Shown here: positions 35,058 through 43,714 of the stretch, piece after piece
Layout of the letters: each line of letters begins with the position of its first letter
Numbering within the stretch: the stretch's first letter is position 1
NCBI GenBank assembly: GCA_009692005.1
Contig: SHZZ01000023.1
Location: 1-54,158 of the forward strand
Origin: Gemmataceae bacterium
GTDB lineage: Bacteria; Planctomycetota; Planctomycetia; Gemmatales; Gemmataceae
Direction: 5' to 3'
DNA length: 54,158 bases
The notes under the pieces: generated by a model
What the model was told of the DNA's origin: nothing
Databases searched by the model: none
What the model saw: only the letters and a program-made list of their open reading frames with translations
Program-made: the position numbers and the translations under genes

Positions 35058-36884
35058 ATGACGATGAAGGAATTCAGCGAGGAACAGAAGCAGTACTTGC
35101 AAGGATTCGCGGCGGGCGCCGGGCTGGCAAGGCAGGCCCAATCGCTGGCCTTCTTGCCGGTCCTCAACCCGCAACCTCCGGGACAAGGCCAAACCCTCAC
35201 CGTTGGTGGAGGCCGCGATTTGCTGGTGCAAGCGCAAGACCGCTTCCTATCCCAGGGGAAAAAGTTGACTCCCGAGGAAAAAGCCAAGCGCGACAAGGAT
35301 CCTCTGCAACTGTGGGATGAGCATGCTCAGCGGGCGGAAAAAAACGAGTTTCCCAAGGGCACAGATGTCTTTTTGACAAAATTCGAGGGGTTGTTTTTCG
35401 TTTCGCCCGCGCAGAACTCCTACATGTGCCGCTTGCGATTGCCGGCCGGGGTGATTAACGCGCATCAGTTGAGCAGCGTAGCTGACCTGGCGGAAAGTCA
35501 CGGCGGCGGGTACGCCCATGTCACCACCCGCGCCAACTTGCAGATCCGCGAGATCCCCGCCAGCCAGGGGATGGAAGTCCTCACCGGGCTGCGCGACCTG
35601 GGAATCATCAACCGGGGCGCCGGCGCCGACAACATCCGCAACATCACCTGCAGCCCCACCGCCGGCATCGACCCAGGGGAATGGATCGACACCCGCCCGC
35701 TGGCCAAGCGCATCCACCACTACATTCTCAACCACCCGGAGATGTACTGCCTGCCGAGGAAGTTTAACATCGCCATTGATGGCGGGGGCGAAGTCAGCAC
35801 CGTCGCCGACACCAACGACATCGGCTTTTTCGCCGTGCGCGTCAACGAGACCGATGCCACGCCCGAGTTTCCTCACGGCGTGTACTTCCGCATGGAACTG
35901 GGAGGCATCACCGGGCACAAGGATTTCTCCCGCGACACCGGGGTCCTGTTGCAAGAAGACCAGTGCCTGGCCGCCGCCGCAGCCGTCTTGCGCGTCTTCA
36001 TCGACTTTGGCGACCGCACCGACCGCAAGAAAGCCAGATTGAAGTACCTGCTCGACGAGTGGGGCTTCGAGAAATACCTGGCCGAGGGGCAAAAGCACCT
36101 GCTCTTCCCCTGGCCCAAGTTCCCTGAGGAGAAGTGTCAGCGGCCCAGGCAGGCCAACCCGCTGGGGCATGTCGATTTCCATCCGCAAAAACAGCCGGGG
36201 CTTGCCTATGTGGGCGTCGTTTTGCCCGTGGGAAAACTCACCTGCGAGCAAATGCGCCAACTGGCCCGCATCGCGCAAACGCATGGGACCGGCGACATTC
36301 GCCTGACCGTTTGGCAGAACCTCCTTCTCACCGGCATTCCCCTCGGCAAGGTAAACATCGTGAAGGAGGAGATTGAGAAAACGGGGCTGCACTGGTCAGC
36401 GACGCGGATTCGCGCCGGCCTGGTGGCCTGCACCGGCAGCCAGGGATGCAAGTTCGCCGCCTCCGACACCAAGGGACATGCCGAACTCATTGCCAATCAT
36501 CTGGAAGCGGCGCTCGAGATGGACCAGCCGGTGAACATTCACCTGACCGGCTGCCATCACTCCTGCGCGCAGCACTACATTGGCGACATCGGTCTGCTGG
36601 GGACCAAGGTGGCCGAGGGCGACGATCAGGTCGAGGGGTATCACATTTACATCGGGGGCGGGCACGGGGAGAACCGCGCCATTGGTAAAGAACTGCTGCA
36701 CGATGTCACCGTCCGTGAAACCCCGGCGGCTCTGGAGGCGCTCTTGCGCGTCTACCTGGAACAGCGCCTTTCCCCTGAACAAAAATTCCATCAGTTCGTG
36801 GCTTCCCTGCCGATTGAAGAATTGCGCCAACGGGTGCAAAAACACCGGGCCGAACTGGCGCACTCTCTAGAAGTGGCGCCATGA
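35058..36884 (+). CDS. nirA: Siroheme nitrite reductase (NirA type)
   Basis: A 608-residue nitrite/sulfite reductase hemoprotein that would reduce nitrite to ammonium in six electrons. The two half-domains are visible: THVTTRANLQIRE-type block (here AHVTTRANLQIREI) and GTGDIRLTVWQNLLLTGIP. The siroheme/[4Fe-4S] ligands are C458-x5-C464 and C499-x3-C503 (ACTGSQGCKFA; LTGCHHSCAQH). An N-terminal extension begins FSEEQKQYLQGFAAGAGL, a motif shared with the next gene. AAGGAG precedes the ATG. Sulfite reductase is the alternative, but the operon favours nitrite. It overlaps the reductase gene by four bases. Confidence 0.92.
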   Translation: MTMKEFSEEQKQYLQGFAAGAGLARQAQSLAFLPVLNPQPPGQGQTLTVGGGRDLLVQAQDRFLSQGKKLTPEEKAKRDKDPLQLWDEHAQRAEKNEFPKGTDVFLTKFEGLFFVSPAQNSYMCRLRLPAGVINAHQLSSVADLAESHGGGYAHVTTRANLQIREIPASQGMEVLTGLRDLGIINRGAGADNIRNITCSPTAGIDPGEWIDTRPLAKRIHHYILNHPEMYCLPRKFNIAIDGGGEVSTVADTNDIGFFAVRVNETDATPEFPHGVYFRMELGGITGHKDFSRDTGVLLQEDQCLAAAAAVLRVFIDFGDRTDRKKARLKYLLDEWGFEKYLAEGQKHLLFPWPKFPEEKCQRPRQANPLGHVDFHPQKQPGLAYVGVVLPVGKLTCEQMRQLARIAQTHGTGDIRLTVWQNLLLTGIPLGKVNIVKEEIEKTGLHWSATRIRAGLVACTGSQGCKFAASDTKGHAELIANHLEAALEMDQPVNIHLTGCHHSCAQHYIGDIGLLGTKVAEGDDQVEGYHIYIGGGHGENRAIGKELLHDVTVRETPAALEALLRVYLEQRLSPEQKFHQFVASLPIEELRQRVQKHRAELAHSLEVAP

Positions 36885-38455
36885 TGGTTCCCTTGATTCC
36901 TGAAAATGCTCCCTTTAGCCTGGAACAGCGTTCGTGGTTGAATGGCTTCTTTGCGGGTCTATTCAGCGCGGCCAACGGCCAGGCAGCGCCTGCCGCCTTG
37001 TCGCCCGAGGAAGAGGACCACCCCTGGCACGACTCCGCCCTTTCTCTCGACGAGCGAATTAAACTTGCCGAGGGAAAATCACTGAAGAACCGCATGATGG
37101 CTGCCATGGCGCAACTGGATTGCGGCACCTGCGGCTATTTGTGCCAGACTTATTCCGAAGCTTTGGCCAGCGGCAAAGAAAAAGACCATACTCTGTGCCA
37201 GCCAGGGGGAAAGCCAACTGCATCCAAGTTGAAAGAGCTTTGCCTTCTGCGTACGGAAGAAATCAGCCCCACTCCCGCAGCCGCGATCCACGGCGCCAAT
37301 GGACACATGGCCAACGGCCAAGTCAACGGTTTCAACCGAGACAACCCATTCCCCGCGCCGCTACTTCTCAACCGTCCGCTCAACTTGGCCGGCTCGGCCA
37401 AGGACACCAGGCTCATCAGCGTCGATATCTCTGGCAGCGGCATGCAATACCGGGCCGGCGACAGCCTCGGCATCTACCCGCGAAATTGCCATGAACTTGT
37501 CACCTGCCTGCTCAAGGAACTTGGGTTTCACGGGGGTGAACCGGTCCGTGCGCCCGATGGCAGGGCTGTGCCGCTGCGCGAGGCCCTCACCCGGTTCCTC
37601 GATATCGAATCCTTTGGCGATGAGCTTTTGGAACTGTTGATACGCTCGGCCACGGTCACCTCGCAGATCGAGGACTTGCAACGGCTGCTTAAAGAAGAAA
37701 CCGTGGCTGGCGTGCCAGAGAACCCGGGCGTGGTGGAACTGGTGCGGCATTTTTCCTCCGCACGCCCTTCCCCCGACGACCTTGCCTTGGCCCTCAAGCG
37801 CCTTAAGCCCAGGCTTTATTCCATCGCCTCTTCACCCGTGGTCTTCCCCGCCGAGGTCCACCTCACCGTGGGCATGGTCCGCTACGAACACAACGGCCGC
37901 TTGCGAAAAGGGGTCGCTTCCACTTACCTGGGCGACCGCGTCCGCGGGCACGAGCCGGTCGATGTCTATATTCAGAAGTCGCATGGCTTTGCTCTGCCGC
38001 GCCAACACGAGGCCCCCATGATCATGGTCGGCCCGGGCACCGGCATCGCTCCTTTCCGCGCCTTTCTTCAGGAGAGGCATCACTTGGGGGCCAAGGGAAA
38101 GAACTGGCTGTTCTTCGGCGACCAGCGGCGGGATTTCGATTTTCTTTACCAGCAAGAGCTGCAGGCTTTGCTTGAGGCCGGCACGCTGCATCGGCTCGAC
38201 ACTGCTTTTTCCCGCGATGGCCAGAATAAGGTTTATGTTCAGGACCGCATGCGCGAAAACGCCAAAGAACTCTTTGCCTGGATGGAGGAGGGCGGACATT
38301 TTTATGTCTGTGGCGACGCCAGTCGCATGGCCAAAGATGTCGATGCCGCGCTAAGGGAGATCATTTCCAATCAAGGGGGAAAAGACACCGAGGCCACGGC
38401 CAAATATATGGCAGAGCTAAGCCGCTCGGGCCGGTATCAAAGGGATGTTTATTGA
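36881..38455 (+). CDS. CysJ-like FAD/NAD(P)H reductase with an Fe-S motif in place of flavodoxin
   Basis: The 524-residue product starts with the motif FSLEQRSWLNGFFAGLF, then has a cysteine motif C81-x2-C84-x3-C88-x17-C106 ending CQPGG, like the small FeS domain (RnfB/CO-dehydrogenase type). A CysJ-type module follows: FAD-binding RLYSIASSP, the connecting domain, and NAD(P)-binding GPGTGIAPFRAFLQER, FFGDQRRDFDFLY and YVCGDASRMAKDVDAAL, ending YQRDVY. The FMN-binding flavodoxin domain of CysJ is absent. I infer electron flow NAD(P)H to FAD to [4Fe-4S] to the nitrite reductase encoded just upstream. ATGA overlap fixes the start. Confidence 0.88.
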   Translation: MMVPLIPENAPFSLEQRSWLNGFFAGLFSAANGQAAPAALSPEEEDHPWHDSALSLDERIKLAEGKSLKNRMMAAMAQLDCGTCGYLCQTYSEALASGKEKDHTLCQPGGKPTASKLKELCLLRTEEISPTPAAAIHGANGHMANGQVNGFNRDNPFPAPLLLNRPLNLAGSAKDTRLISVDISGSGMQYRAGDSLGIYPRNCHELVTCLLKELGFHGGEPVRAPDGRAVPLREALTRFLDIESFGDELLELLIRSATVTSQIEDLQRLLKEETVAGVPENPGVVELVRHFSSARPSPDDLALALKRLKPRLYSIASSPVVFPAEVHLTVGMVRYEHNGRLRKGVASTYLGDRVRGHEPVDVYIQKSHGFALPRQHEAPMIMVGPGTGIAPFRAFLQERHHLGAKGKNWLFFGDQRRDFDFLYQQELQALLEAGTLHRLDTAFSRDGQNKVYVQDRMRENAKELFAWMEEGGHFYVCGDASRMAKDVDAALREIISNQGGKDTEATAKYMAELSRSGRYQRDVY

Positions 38456-38504
38456 AGTTGAAGAATAACCCCGGTCATTCGTCCGGGTCGGAAAGTAAAC
38501 CTGG

Positions 38505-39611
38505 TTACGCCGCCGATTCTTTGCTAATCGTAAGCGCCTGAAACATTTTCCCCTGCAATGCGGGGATGTCCCAGGGGCCGGTTTCTGGCCCCTGCTCGCC
38601 CTGCCATTTGTGCCCGCAAATGCTGTCCAGCACACGCGAGGCGACTTCAACGGCGTGAGCGCCCGCTTCCCCGTTCACTCGCGGGGCCTCCCCCGTGGTG
38701 ATGGCTTTTACGAAATCCTCCAGTTCCCAGGTGAGCTGGTCGCCCGGGCGCTTGGAGCAATCAAGTTTTTTCGACTCTACCTGTGTGGAGAAGAGGTTGG
38801 ATTTGAAAGAACTCACCAGTTGCGGGTCGAGCCGGGCGGGAGCGCTCTCAGCCAAGTCGCGCAAGATCTGCCCCGGTTGCATCAGGGTGGCCTGCTTGGC
38901 AATGAAATCGATGCCCGCGTAACCTTCCGCGGCCCACAGGTCCATGCGCCGACGAGGCTCGGGGTGAACCCGACTGGCCGCCAGGTCGCAGATCGTGCCG
39001 TTGGCGAACACCAGACGCGCCTGAGCCATGTCTTCGTGACCGCCCAGAACCGCCACGCCAAGAGCTTGCGTTGAAACCAGCTTCGATTTCGTTAGCGAAC
39101 AAACCAGGTCGATGTCGTGAATCATGAGGTCGAGGACCACCCCAGTATCGGACGAGCGACCGCTGAATACGCCAAGGCGTTCACAGCGGATGTAGCGGGG
39201 TTTCATGGGAAGCGCGGCGACAGCTTCAAAGGCCGGATTAAAGCGTTCAATGTGCCCGACTTGCAAGGTGGCCTTGCGCTGGCGGGAAAGTTTTGCCAGT
39301 TCCCAGGCTTTTTCCGGGTCCATGCATATCGGCTTCTCCACCAGGACGGATAGGCCGCGGTTGAGGAAGTCGAGGGCTATTTCATGGTGCAGGCGGGTGG
39401 GTGCGGCAATGACGACAGCGTCCACTTTGTCCATTAGTTCCAGGTGGCTGGCGTAAGATTTGGTATTGCAGCGAAGGGCCACGGCTTCAGCTTGGGCTTT
39501 GAAAGGGTCGGCAATTCCCGCCAGTTCCACACCCGGCAGGGTAGATAATATCCGGGCATGTTCCTTGCCCAGGTGACCGACTCCCACAACGCCAATTTTC
39601 ACTCCAGCCAT
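38505..39611 (-). CDS. Gfo/Idh/MocA oxidoreductase linked to lipid A genes
   Basis: This 368-residue cytoplasmic dehydrogenase has no signal peptide. It shows the Rossmann start KIGVVGVGHLGKEHARIL, the EKPICMD catalytic-lysine motif, and DLMIHDIDLV in the substrate domain. It starts 24 bases after lpxC and runs in the same direction, so it belongs to the skp-lpxC operon rather than to the nitrate genes it meets end to end. GnnA, which oxidises UDP-GlcNAc at C3 for amide-linked lipid A, is a Gfo/Idh/MocA enzyme; this gene is a candidate for that role, but no GnnB aminotransferase is visible here. Confidence 0.85.
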   Translation of the reverse strand: MAGVKIGVVGVGHLGKEHARILSTLPGVELAGIADPFKAQAEAVALRCNTKSYASHLELMDKVDAVVIAAPTRLHHEIALDFLNRGLSVLVEKPICMDPEKAWELAKLSRQRKATLQVGHIERFNPAFEAVAALPMKPRYIRCERLGVFSGRSSDTGVVLDLMIHDIDLVCSLTKSKLVSTQALGVAVLGGHEDMAQARLVFANGTICDLAASRVHPEPRRRMDLWAAEGYAGIDFIAKQATLMQPGQILRDLAESAPARLDPQLVSSFKSNLFSTQVESKKLDCSKRPGDQLTWELEDFVKAITTGEAPRVNGEAGAHAVEVASRVLDSICGHKWQGEQGPETGPWDIPALQGKMFQALTISKESAA

Positions 39612-39635
39612 GCCATCCCTTTCCCTGATCTAGGA

Positions 39636-40523
39636 TCAAGCAGCCAAAAGGTAACGAGCGGCGGCGGCGGATCCCAGGCGGGCCGCCAAGGTGCGGGCCA
39701 TTTCCACATTCAACGGGTGACCGGAGCGGAAGGCCACGACATGGCCGCGCAAATCGGCGCCCAGGAGAGCCAGGTCGCCCACCATATCAAGGATTTTGTG
39801 CCGCGCTGGTTCGTTGGCAAAACGCAATTCATTGTCAATCGGCCCGTGTTTGCCAAAGACCAGCAAGTCTTGGGTTGTGGTGCGGCAACCGAGGCCCAGA
39901 AGGCGCAATTGGCTGGCTTCCTCCTCAAGAAGGAAAGTCCTGCAGTTGGCCACTTCGCGAATGAAATTGCCGAGTTCGAATTTCAGCGTGTGCACCTGGC
40001 GGTGGATGGGCGAGTGGTTGCCGTAATCCAGAAAGTAAGTTAGCTTGAGCCCCTCGCCTTCGCAAGGGTGCAGGGCCAGGGTGGCGCCGTTGGACTCGAG
40101 GATAACAGGGCTTTCAACACTGTAGATAGTTCTTCGCGAGCTTTGCGTTTCCGATCCGGCTGATTTCAGCGCTTCAATGAAACCCAGGCACGAACCATCC
40201 AGGCCAGGGGGTTCCACCGCGTTCAATTCCACCAGGCAGTTGTCGACGCGCAAGGCGGCCAAAGCGGCCAGAACATGTTCCACCAGCGTGACCTGAAACG
40301 GTTTTTCCCCAAGGGTGGTGCGGCGTTGCGTGCCGGTGACATTCCCCACATGGGCGCGGATCGGGACGCTTTGAGCAATATCGGTGCGCAGGAACTGAAT
40401 GCCAGTGCCTGGGGCGGCGGGGCAAAAGCGCAAGTGGACGAAGGCGCCGGTTATGAATCCGATTCCTTCAACTTCCGCGGGCTTGGCTATGGTCCTTTCG
40501 AAGCGCGTTGAAACGGGAATCAC
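39636..40523 (-). CDS. lpxC: UDP-3-O-acyl-N-acetylglucosamine deacetylase
   Basis: LpxC catalyses the committed step of lipid A synthesis, using zinc. The 295-residue product has the zinc/catalytic motifs VEHVLAALAALRVDN (E-H), HKILDMVGDLALLG (His and Asp ligands) and SGHPLN near the C-terminus. GTG 40523 is chosen: AAGGAT lies about six bases upstream and the protein then begins VIPVSTRFERTIAKPAEVEG, a normal LpxC start and length. The frame is open 37 codons further with unrelated basic residues. It lies 70 bases after the skp-like gene. Confidence 0.93.
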   Translation of the reverse strand: MIPVSTRFERTIAKPAEVEGIGFITGAFVHLRFCPAAPGTGIQFLRTDIAQSVPIRAHVGNVTGTQRRTTLGEKPFQVTLVEHVLAALAALRVDNCLVELNAVEPPGLDGSCLGFIEALKSAGSETQSSRRTIYSVESPVILESNGATLALHPCEGEGLKLTYFLDYGNHSPIHRQVHTLKFELGNFIREVANCRTFLLEEEASQLRLLGLGCRTTTQDLLVFGKHGPIDNELRFANEPARHKILDMVGDLALLGADLRGHVVAFRSGHPLNVEMARTLAARLGSAAAARYLLAA

Positions 40524-40593
40524 TTTAGATCCTTGGCCAGGGTGGAATAAGGCAGCCGGCGGGCTTCCTGCCCGCCGGGGAAATGAGCCTTCC

Positions 40594-41277
40594 TTATTTC
40601 TTCGGCGCAGTTCCGCCTGTGGGAATGAGTCCACCCGCTGGTGTTGTAGGTGGCGCCAGCCGACTGTAAGCCTGGTTCAAGGAGTTGACCACATCGGCGC
40701 TTATGTCGATGCCCGGGGCAAAGTAAATCGGCATGCAGGCGCCGGCTTGCATTTTCCGCACAATATTCGCAGGGCTCCAGTATTCCGCCGAGGTCGTCGG
40801 GTCGTTGTAGTGCAGCACCATGTCGTAGCCGTGCGAGATGGCAGTGCGCTGGGCGGCGTCCTGGATTTCACGGTAGATCAGCACCACCATGTCGTCTTGC
40901 TTTTTGGTGATGATGTTTTGCGCTTCGTTGGAAATATCTTCCAGTTCGCGTTTGAGAATGCGAGCTTGCTTTTCCAAATTATCGCGTTGATCAGGCTTTA
41001 GTTGCACTTCCTTGGCCAGCGCTTCCAACTGCGCGTTCTTGGCCTTGGTCTTGGCTTGCAAAGGCGTGAACAACTCTTTCATTTCGCTGTTCAAGGCCAC
41101 GGCCTTTTGATAATTCTTGATGACATGGCTAATGTTGAGCAGGGCGACGCGACTGCGGCCCTCGGCGGCCACGGCCGCCTTTGGCGCCCCATTTTGAGCC
41201 CTGATCCAGGAATTCCCCAGGTAGGTTACCGCTAACATGGCCGCGGCCATGGCCGCCAGCTTCAGTTTCTTATTCAC
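40594..41277 (-). CDS. OmpH/Skp-family periplasmic chaperone
   Basis: This 227-residue protein starts with a signal sequence (NKKLKLAAMAAAMLAVTYLG). A Skp-like core follows: VALLNISHVIKNYQKAVALN, then a long helical hairpin (residues about 85-150, Lys/Glu-rich) and the closing VLHYNDP strand of the OmpH fold. The Pro/Gly-rich C-terminal tail is extra. GTG 41277 is preceded by GGAGACGG, and it opens the signal peptide. Skp holds unfolded outer-membrane proteins; in many Gram-negatives it lies next to bamA and lpx genes, as here with lpxC. Confidence 0.85.
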   Translation of the reverse strand: MNKKLKLAAMAAAMLAVTYLGNSWIRAQNGAPKAAVAAEGRSRVALLNISHVIKNYQKAVALNSEMKELFTPLQAKTKAKNAQLEALAKEVQLKPDQRDNLEKQARILKRELEDISNEAQNIITKKQDDMVVLIYREIQDAAQRTAISHGYDMVLHYNDPTTSAEYWSPANIVRKMQAGACMPIYFAPGIDISADVVNSLNQAYSRLAPPTTPAGGLIPTGGTAPKK

Positions 41278-41538
41278 TTGCCGTCTCCTCTTCCGGGTCT
41301 TTCCCACCCCGCCAGCGCCGCGTCCTTGCGGCACTTTCACCGGAGTTCAAGCCCCAATGGGCCCGGGAATTTCACTTGATGGATGGCTTCTACCCCAGTG
41401 CAAAAACAGGGTCAAGGCGAACCGGCCGTAGTAGCGTGGCCCCCGCGCCACTCCCTCTTGCCTGTTTTTCCCCGTTTGAGCTAAATTATCCCGGGGCCGG
41501 TTGTCTTGTCAGCCCCCGCGCCACTCCAGGGAGGGAGA

Positions 41539-41913
41539 ATGCGCCTTTTCGCGGTTTTTTCTCTGTTGCTGGTTTTTTTCCTGGGATGTTCCTCCCAGCC
41601 GGACTCCCCCACCGCCATTCAAGGCCGAATCTTTTTCCTCAAACAGCCGCTGGCCGGTGGCACAATCGTTTTCATTCCCGACCCCACGCGAGGCTCCTCG
41701 GGACCGATGGCCTCAGCGGAAATTCTCGCCGATGGCTCTTTCGCCATTCAACCGCAGCCGGGAAAGGAACCGCCCCGCCCTGGCTGGTACCGCGTGACCA
41801 TGGCGCCGTCCACCGCCAACCTGCCGGCTCGCTTCAGCGACCCAGGGCTTTCCGGCCTGGTGCGCGAGATCAAGGGCGGCATCGTCAACAACTTCGACTT
41901 CTATCTCGAATAA
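41539..41913 (+). CDS. Small lipoprotein with carboxypeptidase-regulatory-like domain
   Basis: The 124-residue product begins MRLFAVFSLLLVFFLGCSSQ, a lipoprotein signal with lipobox LGC. One beta-sandwich domain follows (IQGRIFFLKQPLAGGTIVFI; ADGSFAIQPQPG; GWYRVTMAP), like the small carboxypeptidase-regulatory/transthyretin-like domains common in planctomycete lipoproteins. GGAGGGAG lies immediately upstream of ATG 41539. Seventeen bases downstream comes the methyltransferase gene. Function unknown. Confidence 0.8.
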   Translation: MRLFAVFSLLLVFFLGCSSQPDSPTAIQGRIFFLKQPLAGGTIVFIPDPTRGSSGPMASAEILADGSFAIQPQPGKEPPRPGWYRVTMAPSTANLPARFSDPGLSGLVREIKGGIVNNFDFYLE

Positions 41914-41929
41914 GGACTGCGACTTAACT

Positions 41930-42718
41930 ATGAACAGCTTCCTTCATGGCGTGGCCCGCGCGGCCAGCGAAACTTTTTCTTTTCCTGAACCCCTGGTGGA
42001 GATCGGGGCGCGGCAGGCCTTGGGACAGGAAAATTTCCCCAGCTTGCGCTCGCTCTTTCCCGGCAAGGAATACCTGGGCATCGATCTGCAACCCGGGCAG
42101 GGGATCGATCTCGTGGGTAATGTCGAGGACCTGCCTTTGGAAAACGAAACGGTCGGCAGCGTTATCGCCCTGAATCTTTTTGAGCATGTGCGCCAGTTCT
42201 GGAAAGGGTTCGAGGAAATCCACCGCGTGCTGCGCCCGGGGGGAATGCTCTTTGTCTCCTGCCCTTTCTTTCTCCACCGCCACGCCTACCCCAACGACTA
42301 TTGGCGCTTCACCCCGGATGCCTTCTCTTTTCTTTTGGAGCCCTACCCGCACAAGCTGATCGGCATGCAGGGGCCGAGAAATAAACCGTTGCAAGTTTGG
42401 GCCGTGGCGGTGAAAGGCCCGGCGCAGTCGATCAGCGCCGACACGCATGTCCGTTTTAAACGCGCCATGAAACAATACGCCCATGAACCGGTCAACTGGG
42501 TGAGAAAACTCCGCTACCTGCTGGCGCGCATGGTTTGCGGCCGCAGGCCCCTGGCGCCTTTTCTCGATGTCAACCGCTTTGAAACCGTGGTTTTGGGAAA
42601 TACTCGGGAAGCACAGCGCGACTCGCTCTTATTCAACCCTGGCGCTGCTGGAGATATTTATTCAGAATCGGAAACTCGGCAACTCGTTCCTGCAACCACG
42701 CCACCGCCCGCGCCGTGA
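41930..42718 (+). CDS. Class I SAM-dependent methyltransferase
   Basis: This 262-residue protein has the methyltransferase type 11 pattern: a modified SAM motif I (EIGARQALG), acidic strand YLGIDLQPG, DLPLENETVGSVIALNLFEHV and the RVLRPGGMLFVSCPF post-motif. The substrate is not evident; similar proteins often lie near glycan genes. The C-terminal tail (SESETRQLVPATTPPPAP) looks unstructured. It overlaps the 3' end of the opposite-strand exonuclease gene by 86 bases. Confidence 0.85.
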   Translation: MNSFLHGVARAASETFSFPEPLVEIGARQALGQENFPSLRSLFPGKEYLGIDLQPGQGIDLVGNVEDLPLENETVGSVIALNLFEHVRQFWKGFEEIHRVLRPGGMLFVSCPFFLHRHAYPNDYWRFTPDAFSFLLEPYPHKLIGMQGPRNKPLQVWAVAVKGPAQSISADTHVRFKRAMKQYAHEPVNWVRKLRYLLARMVCGRRPLAPFLDVNRFETVVLGNTREAQRDSLLFNPGAAGDIYSESETRQLVPATTPPPAP

Positions 42719-43466
42719 TTTCTTTTTCCTGCTCCAATTGAATTGAACCGATCAACACCCGCGAGCGCAAAAAGACGAAATAAGTGTCGAGGGTGTCGCA
42801 AAGGCAATAATCGTTGATCTCTTGCAATTGGCCGGCCTTGTACATGGGGTAGACATCGTTGCCGGTTGTGCCCATTTTTCCAGGCAGGCCGATTTTTTTC
42901 GCCAACAGATTTAACCCCCCTACCATCTTGCACGCCCCCTGATTGGTCATCAGGTCGAACAAGTCAATATTTGTCGAGCGGTAGCGGTTGCGCTTGTCGG
43001 AGGCGAAATATTTTTCGCACGAGATGCCATGCTCGAAAGCAGCCAGCTCCAGCAAAGGCAAGTCGAATCCCCGGCCGTTGAAAGTGACCAGGCTGGCCCG
43101 GTTGAATTTTTCAATCCCCAGCCAGAAGAGTTTCACCATTTCCACGGTGCGAAAAGAGGGTGCATCGAGACAGTGCAGAGCCATGGGCAACAAGTCTTTG
43201 GAGACCCTTAGGACGGAGATGGCCACCGGTTTTTGAAAAGTGATCGGGAGAAAATCGGAGCCGGTGAAACTGTGCGCCTTCTCTTCCTTTTGCGCCCTTT
43301 CAATGGCTTCCTCGGGTGTCAGGTTTTCCTCAGGGTATTTCACCCGCGCCACCAGCAACCCGTCGGGAATGCTTTCGGTGTCGAAGACAATGTAGCGGGT
43401 GTCCTCGATGTCCTTGATGGAAGGAGTCGTTTTCACCTCCGCCGCGATCCGGGTGGAAGCATCCAT
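42633..43466 (-). CDS. Predicted 3'-5' exonuclease related to PolB proofreading domain
   Basis: The 277-residue product matches the stand-alone PolB-like exonuclease family (DEDD superfamily): YIVFDTESIPDG (DxE), VTFNGRGFDLPLLEL (second Asp), NIDLFDLM and NDYCLCDTLDTYFVFLR (final Asp). It should trim DNA or RNA ends with two metal ions; the cellular role of the family is not settled. ATG 43466 is the natural start. The last 28 codons lie antisense to the methyltransferase gene's last codons. Confidence 0.85.
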   Translation of the reverse strand: MDASTRIAAEVKTTPSIKDIEDTRYIVFDTESIPDGLLVARVKYPEENLTPEEAIERAQKEEKAHSFTGSDFLPITFQKPVAISVLRVSKDLLPMALHCLDAPSFRTVEMVKLFWLGIEKFNRASLVTFNGRGFDLPLLELAAFEHGISCEKYFASDKRNRYRSTNIDLFDLMTNQGACKMVGGLNLLAKKIGLPGKMGTTGNDVYPMYKAGQLQEINDYCLCDTLDTYFVFLRSRVLIGSIQLEQEKEITARAVAWLQERVAEFPILNKYLQQRQG

Positions 43467-43576
43467 GGATGGGTTTTCCTCAACGGGCTAAAGGAAATCA
43501 TGGCAAGGGAATAGGGCCGAGTCAAGTAAGTGCTTTGACCCATTGGGCCTTGGTGCGCCGGGCTTGGCTTTTTCCC

Positions 43577-43599
43577 TCCCCGGGAACGCCAGGCTCCAG
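43577..43599. repeat. Dispersed intergenic repeat, copy C
   Basis: These 23 bases are identical to 8304-8326 and are followed by a CGCTCC/GGCCGGCC-rich palindromic stretch to about 43640. They lie in the gene-free gap between the exonuclease and transglutaminase genes. Confidence 0.6.
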
Positions 43600-43714
43600 A
43601 CGGATCGTGCTTGGGCGCTCCAGCGGCCGGCCGCGGAAGGCGGAGCAGTTATAAATGAACTGACACCATTTATTTTCCAGGTTCGACGCTCAGGGGCTGT
43701 GTCTCCGCGCCAAT

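Noticed and set aside
38463-38490. ACCCCGG...CCGGGT hairpin as a terminator between convergent genes
   Set aside because: The stem is imperfect and no T run follows on either strand, so termination cannot be supported.
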